DNA of 64,000 bases, taken from positions 119,832-183,831 of the forward strand of contig NZ_JASLGE010000079.1 in NCBI RefSeq assembly GCF_030150285.1, read 5' to 3'. The notes beneath the pieces are model-generated. The model saw only the letters and a list, made by a program, of their open reading frames with translations. It searched no databases and was not told where the DNA came from. This document shows, piece by piece, positions 16,894 to 25,227 of this stretch; position 1 is the first letter of the stretch, and each line of letters begins with the position of its first letter. A program made the position numbers and the translations under genes. This stretch comes from Pseudomonas sp. GTDB taxonomy: Bacteria > Pseudomonadota > Gammaproteobacteria > Pseudomonadales > Pseudomonadaceae.

Positions 16894-17643
16894 TCATTCA
16901 ATGCTGAATGGGAAGTACTTGTCGTTGATCTTCTTGTAAGTGCCGTCTTCCTTGATTTCCTTGAGGGCGAGGTTCAGCTTGGTGCGCAGGCCTTCTTCGC
17001 CTTTACGCAAGGCAATGCCGACCTTGTCGTCTTCGTTGACCGGCTCGCCTTTGAACTCATAGGCCTGACCCGCTGGGCTCTTGAGCCAGTCGTAGTTGGC
17101 GTACTTGTCAGCCAGCAAGGCATCTACACGGCCTGAGGTCAGGTCGAGGTAGGCGTTTTCCTGGGTGTCGTACAACGAGATGTTGCCCCCTACGTTATCT
17201 TCCAGCCATGTGGCGGCTTGAGTCGAGCGTTGGGTGCCCAGGGTTTTGCCTTTGAGCGATGCCACATCGGTTTTGAAATCAACCTTTTTAGGCGCGATGA
17301 ACTGCTGCTTGTTGGAGTAGTACGGGTCGGTGAAATCGACGGCTTGTTTACGCTCATCAGTGATCGACAGCGATGACACGATGAAGTCGTATTTTTTGGC
17401 GTTAAGTGCCGGGATGATGCCGTCCCAATCGGATGTAACGATCTCGCACTCCGCTTTCATTTTGGCGCACAGAGCCATCGCAATATCCGCGTCGAACCCG
17501 ACAACTTCACCGCTGGCGTTCTTGTTGTTGAACGGAGGGTAAGCCCCCTCGATGCCTACTTTATATTTGTCGGCGGCCAGTGCGTTGGCACTGAACACCA
17601 GCGTGGCGGCAGCGGCCAGGAGAAACTTTTTATAGTTTTGCAT
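16894..17643 (-). CDS. hisJ: periplasmic lysine/arginine/ornithine/histidine-binding protein
   Basis: 249 aa. Signal peptide about 1-23 (FLLAAAATLVFSANALA) followed by an SBP family 3 domain: YKVGIEGAYPPFNNKNASGE, FDADIAMALCAKMK, DFIVSSLSITDERK, VDFTDPYYSN, and GTQRSTQAA. The Asp/Ser/Arg pattern in these segments is that of HisJ/ArgT-type basic amino acid receptors. It delivers ligand to the HisQM permease. It is 13 bp downstream of the ATPase gene, in the same operon. Confidence 0.9.
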   Translation of the reverse strand: MQNYKKFLLAAAATLVFSANALAADKYKVGIEGAYPPFNNKNASGEVVGFDADIAMALCAKMKAECEIVTSDWDGIIPALNAKKYDFIVSSLSITDERKQAVDFTDPYYSNKQQFIAPKKVDFKTDVASLKGKTLGTQRSTQAATWLEDNVGGNISLYDTQENAYLDLTSGRVDALLADKYANYDWLKSPAGQAYEFKGEPVNEDDKVGIALRKGEEGLRTKLNLALKEIKEDGTYKKINDKYFPFSIE

Positions 17644-17656
17644 TCGTATTGCTCCG

Positions 17657-18430
17657 TTAGCGGTTGCTGGACATGAATTGTTTACAGCGCGCTGAAACCG
17701 GGTTTTCGAAAACCTGCTCAGGCGATCCTTGCTCTTCGATCAGGCCCTGGTGCAAAAACACCACCTCTGTGGACACCTGACGGGCAAAGCCCATTTCGTG
17801 GGTGACCAGCAGCATAGTCCGACCTTCCTCGGCGAGCGCGCGGATCACACTAAGTACTTCCTGGACCATTTCCGGGTCAAGTGCCGATGTGGGTTCATCG
17901 AACAGAATGACCTTGGGTTGCATGGCCAGCGTGCGCGCAATCGCGGCGCGTTGTTGCTGGCCACCGGACAGTTCAGAGGGGTAGGCATGGCGCTTTTGCG
18001 CAATACCGACCTTGGCCAGCAGCGCTTCGGCAACCTCTGTGGCTTCAGCCTTGCTTTGGCCCAGCACGCGGCGTGGGGCCTCGATCACATTGTCGAGGAT
18101 GGTCATGTGCGGCCACAGGTTAAAGTTTTGAAACACAAAACCCAATTCACTGCGCATACGGTTGATTTGCTTGCCGTTGGCGGCGATCAGTTCACCATTT
18201 TTGGCTTTCTTGAGCTTGAGCTCTTCGCCAGCAACCAGGATCTGGCCCTCGTGGGGGTTTTCCAGCAGGTTGATGCAACGCAGCAGCGTGGATTTGCCGG
18301 AGCCGGAGGAACCCAGGATCGAGATCACGTCACCGTCGCGTGCGGTCAGCGAGATACCTTTAAGTACCTCAAGCTCGCCGTAGCGTTTATGCAAGTTGCG
18401 GATTTCAAGCGCGGGCGTGGCCAAAGCCAT
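17657..18430 (-). CDS. hisP: ABC transporter ATPase, HisP type
   Basis: 257 aa, polar amino acid ABC ATPase. Walker A GSSGSGKSTLLRC, Q-loop FVFQNFNLWPH, signature LSGGQQQR, Walker B VILFDEPTSALDPE, switch His in LLVTHEMGFAR. It carries the HisP-type insertion between Walker A and the Q-loop (ELKLKKAKNGELIAANGKQ). First gene of the importer operon; it powers HisQM. Confidence 0.92.
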   Translation of the reverse strand: MALATPALEIRNLHKRYGELEVLKGISLTARDGDVISILGSSGSGKSTLLRCINLLENPHEGQILVAGEELKLKKAKNGELIAANGKQINRMRSELGFVFQNFNLWPHMTILDNVIEAPRRVLGQSKAEATEVAEALLAKVGIAQKRHAYPSELSGGQQQRAAIARTLAMQPKVILFDEPTSALDPEMVQEVLSVIRALAEEGRTMLLVTHEMGFARQVSTEVVFLHQGLIEEQGSPEQVFENPVSARCKQFMSSNR

Positions 18431-18974
18431 GTGCGGTCCTCATTGTGTTCGAGTGCGATCCTGCTATTGGGCAGCCTTCCTGGCGATCGCCAAGCTAGCA
18501 TAGGGTGGTGATGGCAACCAGCCGCCCTGTGGGTACAAAAGGCGTGAGCGCGGCCGGGTGTCGCATCAAGACAGTAGACTGTCGCGAGGACTACAACCGG
18601 CTTCGGATTTCGCCGTTTAGCCTGACAGGTGTCGCGTAAAAAAGGGCGCGATGTTGCCAGCTTTGGCCCTGTGTTGGAAGCACGAAGCGACTAAAAGACC
18701 AAACGGGCGCACCCCTTTTGGGCTGGGTCACCGAGCGTGAGTAGTTTTGGTGCGTTTTTACCGCGGGCGCTGTGTGGTTTGGTAACGATACCTTCGAAAG
18801 CCGCGTGCCAAAGCCCTCGAAAAATGAGCATGGCGTATGCTGGAGGCCGCAGAAAACGGCACTTTGTACCAATGTGGCTTATTTGTTGCGTAAATAATTC
18901 TAAACGCCCCGTTGGTTACTTTTTACGAAAGTCAACGCGGGTGCTCTGAATGGCTTCAATGAAAGGTAGTCGCA
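18431..18974. other. 544-bp intergenic region between hisP and gabP
   Basis: Divergent control region. Apart from the sigma-54-type promoter at 18875-18889 and a short ACAGTAGACTGT palindrome near 18571, I see no coding signal with a convincing start site, codon pattern or family. It may hold an enhancer for the sigma-54 promoter or a small RNA, neither of which is demonstrable by eye. Confidence 0.4.
18875..18889 (+). promoter_or_regulatory. sigma-54-type -24/-12 promoter before gabP
   Basis: TGGCTTATTTGTTGC has the conserved TGGC and TTGC elements with exactly ten bases between GG and GC. It lies 86 bp before the gabP start. RpoN control would link GABA uptake to nitrogen status or a dedicated enhancer-binding protein. 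Confidence 0.55.
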
Positions 18975-20366
18975 ATGAGCAATACGCAATCCACTCACGG
19001 CCTTGAACAAGGGCTAAAACCAAGGCATGTGACCATGCTGTCGATTGCCGGTGTGATCGGTGCCGGCCTGTTTGTCGGCTCCGGCCACGCGATTGCGCAG
19101 GCGGGGCCTGCGGTGCTTCTGGCCTATGCAGCCGCCGGCACATTGGTGGTGCTGGTCATGCGCATGTTGGCCGAAATGGCCGTTGCGTCACCGGACACCG
19201 GTTCGTTTTCCACCTATGCCGACCGTGCTATCGGGCATTGGGCCGGTTTCACCATCGGTTGGTTGTACTGGTGGTTCTGGGTGCTGGTTATTCCACTGGA
19301 AGCTGTCGCCGCCGGCACCATTCTGCATGCGTGGTTCCCGGACACCGCCATTTGGGTGTTCACCCTGGTCATCACCCTGTTGCTGACCGTGACTAACCTG
19401 TTCAGCGTGAAGAACTACGGTGAGTTCGAGTTCTGGTTTGCGCTGGTCAAAGTCCTGGCGATTGTGGGTTTCATTGTGCTGGGCGCACTGGCGATTTTCG
19501 GCCTGCTGCCGACCAGCGGCGTGAGCGGCGTGTCGCACCTGGTCGACACTGTCGGCTTTATGCCAAACGGTATGGGGGCGGTGCTGGCAGCCATGTTGAC
19601 GACCATGTTCTCGTTTATGGGCACTGAAATCGTCACCATCGCCGCAGCCGAATCGAAGAACCCCAGCCAACAAATCACCAAGGCCACCAACTCCGTGATC
19701 TGGCGGATTGGCCTGTTCTACCTGGTATCGATTTTCATCGTGGTGGCGCTGGTGCCCTGGAATGACCCGGGCCTGGCCAGCGTTGGCTCTTATCAGACCG
19801 CGCTCGTCAGCATGGGCATCCCGAATGCCAAACTGATCGTTGATATCGTGGTCCTGATTGCGGTGACCAGTTGCCTGAACTCGGCGCTGTACACCGCTTC
19901 GCGGATGTTGTTCTCTCTGAGCAAGCGCGGTGATGCGCCGGCGGCTGCCAAACGCACCAATGCCAGCGGTACGCCTTACTGGGCCGTGATGATGTCCACG
20001 GGCGCAGCCTTCGTGGCGGTGTTCGCCAACTACGTGGCCCCCGCTTCGGTGTTTGAGTTCCTGCTGGCCAGTTCCGGTGCCATTGCCTTGCTGGTGTACC
20101 TGGTGATCGCGGTGTCGCAACTGCGCATGCGTAAAAAGCGCATGGCAGCGGGTGAGGCCATCTCATTCAAAATGTGGCTGTTTCCGGGCCTGACCTGGGC
20201 GGTCATTGTGTTTATCGTGGCGATTCTGACGATCATGTTGTTTCAGGAGTCGCACCGGGTCGAAATTATGGCCACCGGGTTGCTGAGTGTTCTGGTGGTA
20301 GCGGCGGGCATGCTGGTGGCCCGTCGCCGGCGTGCTGAGAAACAGGGGGCAACGGTACTCAACTAG
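18975..20366 (+). CDS. gabP: GABA permease, APC superfamily
   Basis: 463 aa, the usual length of GabP. Twelve hydrophobic segments; the N-terminal APC signature is HVTMLSIAGVIGAGLFVGSGHAIAQAGPA, and the loop between TM8 and 9 is SALYTASRMLFSLSKRGDAP, characteristic of amino acid permeases of this subfamily. It imports 4-aminobutyrate and may accept 5-aminovalerate. It starts at ATG 18975 behind AAGGTAG. It is alone, followed by a strong terminator; the GABA/glutarate catabolic genes lie about 40 kb away in this window. Confidence 0.87.
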   Translation: MSNTQSTHGLEQGLKPRHVTMLSIAGVIGAGLFVGSGHAIAQAGPAVLLAYAAAGTLVVLVMRMLAEMAVASPDTGSFSTYADRAIGHWAGFTIGWLYWWFWVLVIPLEAVAAGTILHAWFPDTAIWVFTLVITLLLTVTNLFSVKNYGEFEFWFALVKVLAIVGFIVLGALAIFGLLPTSGVSGVSHLVDTVGFMPNGMGAVLAAMLTTMFSFMGTEIVTIAAAESKNPSQQITKATNSVIWRIGLFYLVSIFIVVALVPWNDPGLASVGSYQTALVSMGIPNAKLIVDIVVLIAVTSCLNSALYTASRMLFSLSKRGDAPAAAKRTNASGTPYWAVMMSTGAAFVAVFANYVAPASVFEFLLASSGAIALLVYLVIAVSQLRMRKKRMAAGEAISFKMWLFPGLTWAVIVFIVAILTIMLFQESHRVEIMATGLLSVLVVAAGMLVARRRRAEKQGATVLN

Positions 20367-20397
20367 ACCAGGACGGTGTGTGGTTGAGTGACCTGTA

Positions 20398-20430
20398 AAA
20401 ACGCCATCCTTCGGGATGGCGTTTTTTTTT
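20398..20430. terminator. bidirectional terminator between gabP and bphP
   Basis: ACGCCATCC-TTC-GGGATGGCGT hairpin with T-run on the plus side and A-run on the other, between two converging genes. Confidence 0.9.
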
Positions 20431-20449
20431 GACGGTGACGGTGTGATCG

Positions 20450-22684
20450 TCAGATCATTCTGGGTACGGTGAAGCGAAATTCGCTGCCTTCCCCGGCAAC
20501 GCTCTCCGCCAGTAACTGTCCGCCGTGGGCTTTGATAATGCCTTGGGATATATACAGCCCCAAGCCAGTGCCTGAAGCATTACCGTCTTTTGCCGTCCAG
20601 TAGCGGTCGAAGATGTGAGGCAGTTGTTCAGCCGGAATGCCTTTTCCGGAGTCGCGCACACTGAAAACGATGTCATCTCCGTTCGACATGGCGGCCACGC
20701 CAATTTTGCCGTCGGAGGGGGTGAACTTGATGGCATTGCCGATCAGGTTAGACAACACCTGAAACAGGCGCTCAGGGTCGGCGTTGATTTTCAGGTCGGG
20801 TTCCGCGTTGAAGGTCAGTTCAACCGACTTGTCCATGGCCAGCGGTGCCAGCAATGAAAAGGCCTCTTCAAATATCTGGCTGACGTCCAGCGGTTGCGGG
20901 CTGATGGTGTAGCGCCCAGCTTCAATTTTGGAGGTGTCGAGCAAGTCGTCCAGCAGCACGCTCATGCGGCTGCTGGCTTGCTGCATGGTGTCGATGGCGG
21001 AAGTGATGCGCCGTGAGGTGTGTGGGCCATCATTGCTGAAGGCTTTTTGCATCATGCCGCAGAGCATCGAGATCACGGTCATGGGGTTGCGCAAGTCATG
21101 GGACACCACCGCGACCAACTCATCGCGGGCGCGTACCGCTTGCTGCTCGCGATACACCTGCCGGGCCAGGTCATTTTCCAGCGCTGAACGGCGCAGGTCG
21201 TTGGCGGCAAACAAATCGCCCAGGCTCCACTTATTGGAAATGCCATCCATCTCGACTTTCCACAGTTCGAACGACGTGCGCGGGCTTAAGCGCAGGCCGG
21301 CGCTGCTCGGCTCCAGGTTGAGGGGTTTGCGGGGGTCGCCGCTCCACGGAATGCTTTCTTTGACCTCCGTGCGAAACCACAGCACGGCATTGTCCACCGG
21401 TTTGGGCAATGTCATCGCCAGCAGGCCACTGGCAATGTCTTTGTAGTGCGCCGCCGGCGGGTAAAGCGTGGATAAGCTGTGGCTGGAAAACACCGGTGTG
21501 CCCGCGTCTCTGAACCACTGATACAAAGCCCGGATTTCGTCAGGTGGTGGGCATTGACCATAGCGGTGCAGCACCTTGTCCTCGATGATGGCCACGCCGC
21601 TGGCCTCGGTCAGTGACATCAGCGTTTGAGGTACTTCGGCCAGGCCGTCAAAAACGTTGTCTGCGTGCACCATGGCAGCATTCAAGTGCGCCAGTGTTTC
21701 CATTTTGGATTCGCGCTGGCGGCTGATTTCCAGGGTCTGCAGGGCGCTGATCTGCAGCGACAGCACTTGGCCAATGGTCTGGCAGGCCATGCGCAATTCA
21801 TGGGACACGTGCAAGGGCTGGCGATGCCCGCAACTGATCAAGCCCCACAGGCGCTCGCCGTCCATCAGCGAAATGCTCATGGACGACAGCACGCCCATGT
21901 TCTTCATGTACTGGCAATGAATGGGTGAAACGCTGCGCAAGGTGGCACCGCTGAGGTCCAGCGGCTGGTGTGTGTCCGGGCGCAGTCGGGGAATCAGCTC
22001 TACAGGCGTGTAGTCCGCATTGGGGATGATGCGTAGCCAATGAGTGCGGTAAAGCTCGCGCGCTTGCTCAGGGATGTCAGAGGCCGGGAAGAACATGCCG
22101 TTGAACAGTTCCATTGAGGGCGCGGAAGCTTCTGCAATCACTTGCCCGTGGCCCTCCTCCTGGAAACGATAGATCAGCACGCGATCGTATCCCGTCAGTG
22201 TCTGGATCTCGCTCACACAGATCTCGTAGAGCGCGGGCAGTGTTTTCGCCGCCTGCAAGCGTTGCAACACGCGGCTCAGGTTACGCACTTTGGCCATCGT
22301 ACTTTTGAGCTGGGCGTCGTCGGGCTTGAGTTCAAGCTCCAGGATCAGCAAACCCTTGTCACGGTGCAGCAAGCCTTCGTAGTGAAGGCCTTGCAACGCC
22401 AGGTCCAGCGGCGGAGCGTCGACCTGCTCGGCGAAGGCGCTCGCACTTTTTACCGCAGTGGCGGCCTGGGGCCCGGTCAGCATCGACAGTGGCTCACCCA
22501 ACAGTGCCGCCGGGTCGAGGCCGAATACGGTGTGAACGTTGGCGCTGATTTGCTGGATCCGCAGCTCGGGCTCCGAGAGCGTCAGCAGCAGGCCATGGGG
22601 CTGGATCGCCCCCGGAAAACGAATGGGTTCGTCGGCGCAGTTGGCCAATAGTGTTTCAAAAGCTTCAGTGTCTAGCGGGGTCAT
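20450..22684 (-). CDS. bphP: bacteriophytochrome histidine kinase
   Basis: 744 aa from ATG 22684, chosen because AGGAGG lies eight bases upstream; in-frame starts further up have no ribosome site. Order: PAS with the biliverdin-attaching Cys16 (NCADEPIRFPGAIQPHG), GAF with the PASDIP motif, PHY, then HisKA with phosphoacceptor His in VVSHDLRNPM, and HATPase (NLIGNAIKFTP, DSGKGIP, GTGLGLYI). Red/far-red photoreceptor kinase in the cytoplasm. Neither a haem oxygenase (bphO) nor a response regulator is next to it, so chromophore and partner must come from elsewhere. Confidence 0.92.
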   Translation of the reverse strand: MTPLDTEAFETLLANCADEPIRFPGAIQPHGLLLTLSEPELRIQQISANVHTVFGLDPAALLGEPLSMLTGPQAATAVKSASAFAEQVDAPPLDLALQGLHYEGLLHRDKGLLILELELKPDDAQLKSTMAKVRNLSRVLQRLQAAKTLPALYEICVSEIQTLTGYDRVLIYRFQEEGHGQVIAEASAPSMELFNGMFFPASDIPEQARELYRTHWLRIIPNADYTPVELIPRLRPDTHQPLDLSGATLRSVSPIHCQYMKNMGVLSSMSISLMDGERLWGLISCGHRQPLHVSHELRMACQTIGQVLSLQISALQTLEISRQRESKMETLAHLNAAMVHADNVFDGLAEVPQTLMSLTEASGVAIIEDKVLHRYGQCPPPDEIRALYQWFRDAGTPVFSSHSLSTLYPPAAHYKDIASGLLAMTLPKPVDNAVLWFRTEVKESIPWSGDPRKPLNLEPSSAGLRLSPRTSFELWKVEMDGISNKWSLGDLFAANDLRRSALENDLARQVYREQQAVRARDELVAVVSHDLRNPMTVISMLCGMMQKAFSNDGPHTSRRITSAIDTMQQASSRMSVLLDDLLDTSKIEAGRYTISPQPLDVSQIFEEAFSLLAPLAMDKSVELTFNAEPDLKINADPERLFQVLSNLIGNAIKFTPSDGKIGVAAMSNGDDIVFSVRDSGKGIPAEQLPHIFDRYWTAKDGNASGTGLGLYISQGIIKAHGGQLLAESVAGEGSEFRFTVPRMI

Positions 22685-22950
22685 CAATAGAACCTCCTGG
22701 CGTTCGAGTGACGGCTCGAAAATTGCGCAGCGCGCAGGCGTTGAATAAGGAACATGTGTCGCGGCGCTCCGTGCGCGAATGCCATCACTCATAAATATCT
22801 GAAGTCTTGAGACGAAAAAAGTGCAATTAATCTTCAGTCGCGGTCATTTAACGCCGTTGTGCCGCTCGCCCCTGTGTTGCGCTTGTTGCGCTTGTTGCGC
22901 TTTAGGGCTTTGCTTGAGGGTTCGTGTCATTCATTGAATGAGGTATCACC

Positions 22951-23202
22951 ATGCTGGAACTACGCCCTAACTGTGAATGCTGTAATCGCGATTTGCCGGC
23001 GGACTCACCACTGGCGCGTATTTGTTCGTTTGAGTGCACGTTTTGTGCGTCGTGCTCGGAGCAAGTGTTAGGGGGGCTGTGCCCGAACTGCGGGGGAGAG
23101 TTGTTGGTGCGCCCGCGCCGCCCGGCCAGCAAGCTGGCCCAAAACCCACCGTCGCGCGTGCGCGTGCTAAAGCCGGAGGGCTGTGCCGGGGCTAACCCGT
23201 AA
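22951..23202 (+). CDS. DUF1272 family small Cys-rich protein
   Basis: 83 aa. The first 50 residues carry eight Cys in a zinc-ribbon-like layout: CECCNRDLP, CSFECTFCASCSE, LCPNCGGEL, then a basic tail with RPRRPASK. This is the DUF1272 pattern, of unknown function, presumably zinc-binding. It starts at ATG 22951. It is monocistronic and converges with the alpha/beta hydrolase gene. Confidence 0.82.
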   Translation: MLELRPNCECCNRDLPADSPLARICSFECTFCASCSEQVLGGLCPNCGGELLVRPRRPASKLAQNPPSRVRVLKPEGCAGANP

Positions 23203-23217
23203 GACAGTAGCGCAGGT

Positions 23218-24144
23218 TTACCGCGACTGCTTGGGGATTAAAGTGCCCGGTGTGCCGTCTTGCAGTGTTCCTTTTTGCAGCCAGTGCAAAGCAATGGGCC
23301 ACAAGCTTTTTTGAAAGCGGCTGTTGAAGAATGCGAAATGGCCTATGGCGGCTTCGCCAATATCAGCCGGGTCTATGCGCAAGTGTTGGCGGTCGCTGGC
23401 GCTGAAGTAATTGAGTAAGCGCTCAATGGCGGCCACCGTGCCGAAAGGATCGTCGCTCAGGCTGATGGCCAGGGTGTTGGCGGTGACGCTGGCAAAGGGC
23501 AGGGGTTGGCATTTGCGGGCGCTGGGGCGCGTCTCCAGGGTGCTGCTCAGGGTCGCCCAGTCCTGGACCACGCCTGAGGGGGTGTCTTCCAGCCAGCCAA
23601 GACGTTTCCCGGGAAAGTAGCCGCAGAGCCGGGTCAGCGCCGGCATGACCACGTGCCATTTGGCGAGCATCTGCCAGCGCTGCTGGGGCGCATAGTCGCG
23701 CCAGTAGGCAAATTGCGCACCCACGGTCACCAACCGTCGAATCATCGCCCCGGAGGCCGCCAGGCCCGCTGCGCAGCCCCCAAAGCTATGGCCGACCACA
23801 TCAATCGGCTGGCCCGGGAATTCGCGCTGTGCGCGTTGCAGCAGCGCTTCAAAGTCCAGCGCGGCCCAATCCGACCACGACGCTTGAAAGCCGCGCAGTG
23901 ATCGGGGGCGTGAGGCACCGATGCCACGATAGTCAAACACCATCACGTCAAGGCCGTGGCTAAACAGGTAGTCGGCAAACCGTGCGTAGTACGAACAGCG
24001 CACGGAGGTGGCGGCATTGATGATAACGACGGCGCGGGCTGGGTCGGGCGAGCGGTGGCACCACTGCAGGCCACCTAGCCGATAGCCGTCAGCCGCCGTT
24101 TCAGTAAACGCCAGGCTGACAGGTTCACTCAGTGCGGCGGTCAG
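23218..24144 (-). CDS. alpha/beta hydrolase fold protein, apparent CTG start
   Basis: 308 aa if translated from CTG at 24144. The nucleophile elbow is VVGHSFGG (Ser about 120); FDYRGIGASRP is the conserved oxyanion-side loop; a late His in IGHFAFFN may complete the triad. The first usable ATG, GTG or TTG in frame is GTG 24003, but that would remove a well-formed N-terminus (SLAFTETAADGYRLGGLQW, ARAVVIINAATSV) including the first core strands. In the upstream frame no ATG, GTG or TTG is found, whereas CTG 24144 overlaps the preceding stop as CTGA, just as ATGA couplings do. Either CTG initiates, or an ATG has mutated and the gene is impaired. Substrate unknown; esterase/thioesterase-like. Confidence 0.72.
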   Translation of the reverse strand: MTAALSEPVSLAFTETAADGYRLGGLQWCHRSPDPARAVVIINAATSVRCSYYARFADYLFSHGLDVMVFDYRGIGASRPRSLRGFQASWSDWAALDFEALLQRAQREFPGQPIDVVGHSFGGCAAGLAASGAMIRRLVTVGAQFAYWRDYAPQQRWQMLAKWHVVMPALTRLCGYFPGKRLGWLEDTPSGVVQDWATLSSTLETRPSARKCQPLPFASVTANTLAISLSDDPFGTVAAIERLLNYFSASDRQHLRIDPADIGEAAIGHFAFFNSRFQKSLWPIALHWLQKGTLQDGTPGTLIPKQSR

Positions 24145-24611
24145 TGCGAGCTCCGGGCGCTGCGTTCGGCCAGCAGGGCAGAGGCGCTGACGTAAGCCTC
24201 CTGAAAAACCGGGGTTTCGACCCAGGCCAGGGCGCTGTCTTCGTCGTCGCCGTGAACGGTCATGCGGAAAGCGATCAGCAGGCCCATCAGGAAATCAGTG
24301 GCGTCCTCTTCGTTTTCTTCCGAGATCACCAATTCCAGTACCGGGTATTGCAGGAAGACACTGCACAGGGTTTGCAGGCTGATGCTTTCAGCCGCCTTCA
24401 TGGCCTGGAACAGGTCATCGAAGTCTGAAGGTTCGAAGCCGTTTTCCTTGATGTCCTGAAAGTCGAACGTACTCAGGTCGATCTTCACGTCGTCGAAGGG
24501 GTGATCGATCAACGTTGAAGCCGAAGCCTTGGCAGGTTTACCGATGCGGTTCTGCCTGGCTTTGGTTTTGGCCCGCTGTGCGTGCTTTTGCTGTTTCTTG
24601 GGCGATGACAT
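24141..24611 (-). CDS. conserved hypothetical protein with basic N-terminus
   Basis: 156 aa from ATG 24611, preceded by GAAGGA. The first 25 residues are strongly basic (SSPKKQQKHAQRAKTKARQ); the rest is acidic and helical (FDDVKIDLSTFDFQDIKE, DDLFQAMKAAESI, SEENEEDATDFLMGLLIAFRM). No signal peptide or membrane segment. I do not recognise a function; the length and composition are like small Pseudomonas proteins annotated as hypothetical. It is translationally coupled to the hydrolase gene by the CTGA overlap and lies just beyond the terminator of tRNA-Phe. Confidence 0.75.
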   Translation of the reverse strand: MSSPKKQQKHAQRAKTKARQNRIGKPAKASASTLIDHPFDDVKIDLSTFDFQDIKENGFEPSDFDDLFQAMKAAESISLQTLCSVFLQYPVLELVISEENEEDATDFLMGLLIAFRMTVHGDDEDSALAWVETPVFQEAYVSASALLAERSARSSH

Positions 24612-24704
24612 GAATGTGTGTCCTTCAGGCTGAAGAGAGGATTGAACCCCATCCCTCTGCAAACGCCAAGAGCAGGGATGGCACCCGGCCTAAATCGCGC
24701 CCAA

Positions 24705-24729
24705 CAAAAAACCCGCACTAGGCGGGTTT
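24705..24729 (-). terminator. rho-independent terminator of tRNA-Phe
   Basis: AAACCCGC pairs with GCGGGTTT around a short loop; on the minus strand a T-run follows. It lies about 45 bases beyond the tRNA 3' end. Confidence 0.8.
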
Positions 24730-24774
24730 CTTGTTTGCTTTGCAGTGATGTGAACACCACTTCAAAGCTGAATG

Positions 24775-24850
24775 TGGTGCCCAGAGACGGAATCGAACCG
24801 CCGACACGGGGATTTTCAATCCCCTGCTCTACCGACTGAGCTATCTGGGC
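24775..24850 (-). tRNA. tRNA-Phe (anticodon GAA)
   Basis: 76-nt cloverleaf on the minus strand: acceptor GCCCAGA with TCTGGGC, D-loop AGTCGGTAGA, anticodon loop TTGAAAA (GAA), T-loop TTCGATT, encoded CCA. No integrase is adjacent. Confidence 0.97.
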
Positions 24851-24954
24851 AACGGGGCGCATTAGAAGCTTTTTTCGATGACCCGTCAAACACTTTTTTG
24901 AAAAATATTTAATTATTACCGTCGCTTACGGGCGAAACCCTTTAAAACCGGGGT

Positions 24955-25227
24955 TTACTCGCTTGGCGGAACGTAGCCTTCAGCTTTGGCATATTCCTCG
25001 CCGCTGAAGAACTTATCCATTTCGCCCTGCAAATATTTACGGTCTTCAGCGTTCATCATGTTCAAACGCTTTTCGTTGATCAGCAGGGTTTGGTGTTTTT
25101 GCCAGTCGGCCCAAGCCTTGGCCGAGACGTGTTCGAAAATGTCCTGGCCTTTGGCACCCGGGTACGGTGGGCGTTCCAGGGCGGGCAGTTCTTCTTTGTA
25201 CTTGCGGCACATGATGGTGCGGGTCAT
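24955..25227 (-). CDS. yggX: oxidative damage protection / iron-trafficking protein YggX
   Basis: 90 aa, full length. Starts MTRTIMCRKYKEELPALERPP with the conserved redox-active Cys7, followed by PYPGAKGQDIF and AWADWQKHQTLLINEKRLN, all typical of YggX. It protects Fe-S enzymes and participates in iron trafficking in the cytosol. The start overlaps the end of mutY by four bases, the common Pseudomonas arrangement; MutY carries a 4Fe-4S cluster. Confidence 0.96.
   Translation of the reverse strand: MTRTIMCRKYKEELPALERPPYPGAKGQDIFEHVSAKAWADWQKHQTLLINEKRLNMMNAEDRKYLQGEMDKFFSGEEYAKAEGYVPPSE

Noticed and set aside
18591..18949. Short frames in the hisP-gabP gap on both strands
   Set aside because: No ribosome binding site or recognisable family, and the sequence looks like non-coding control DNA.
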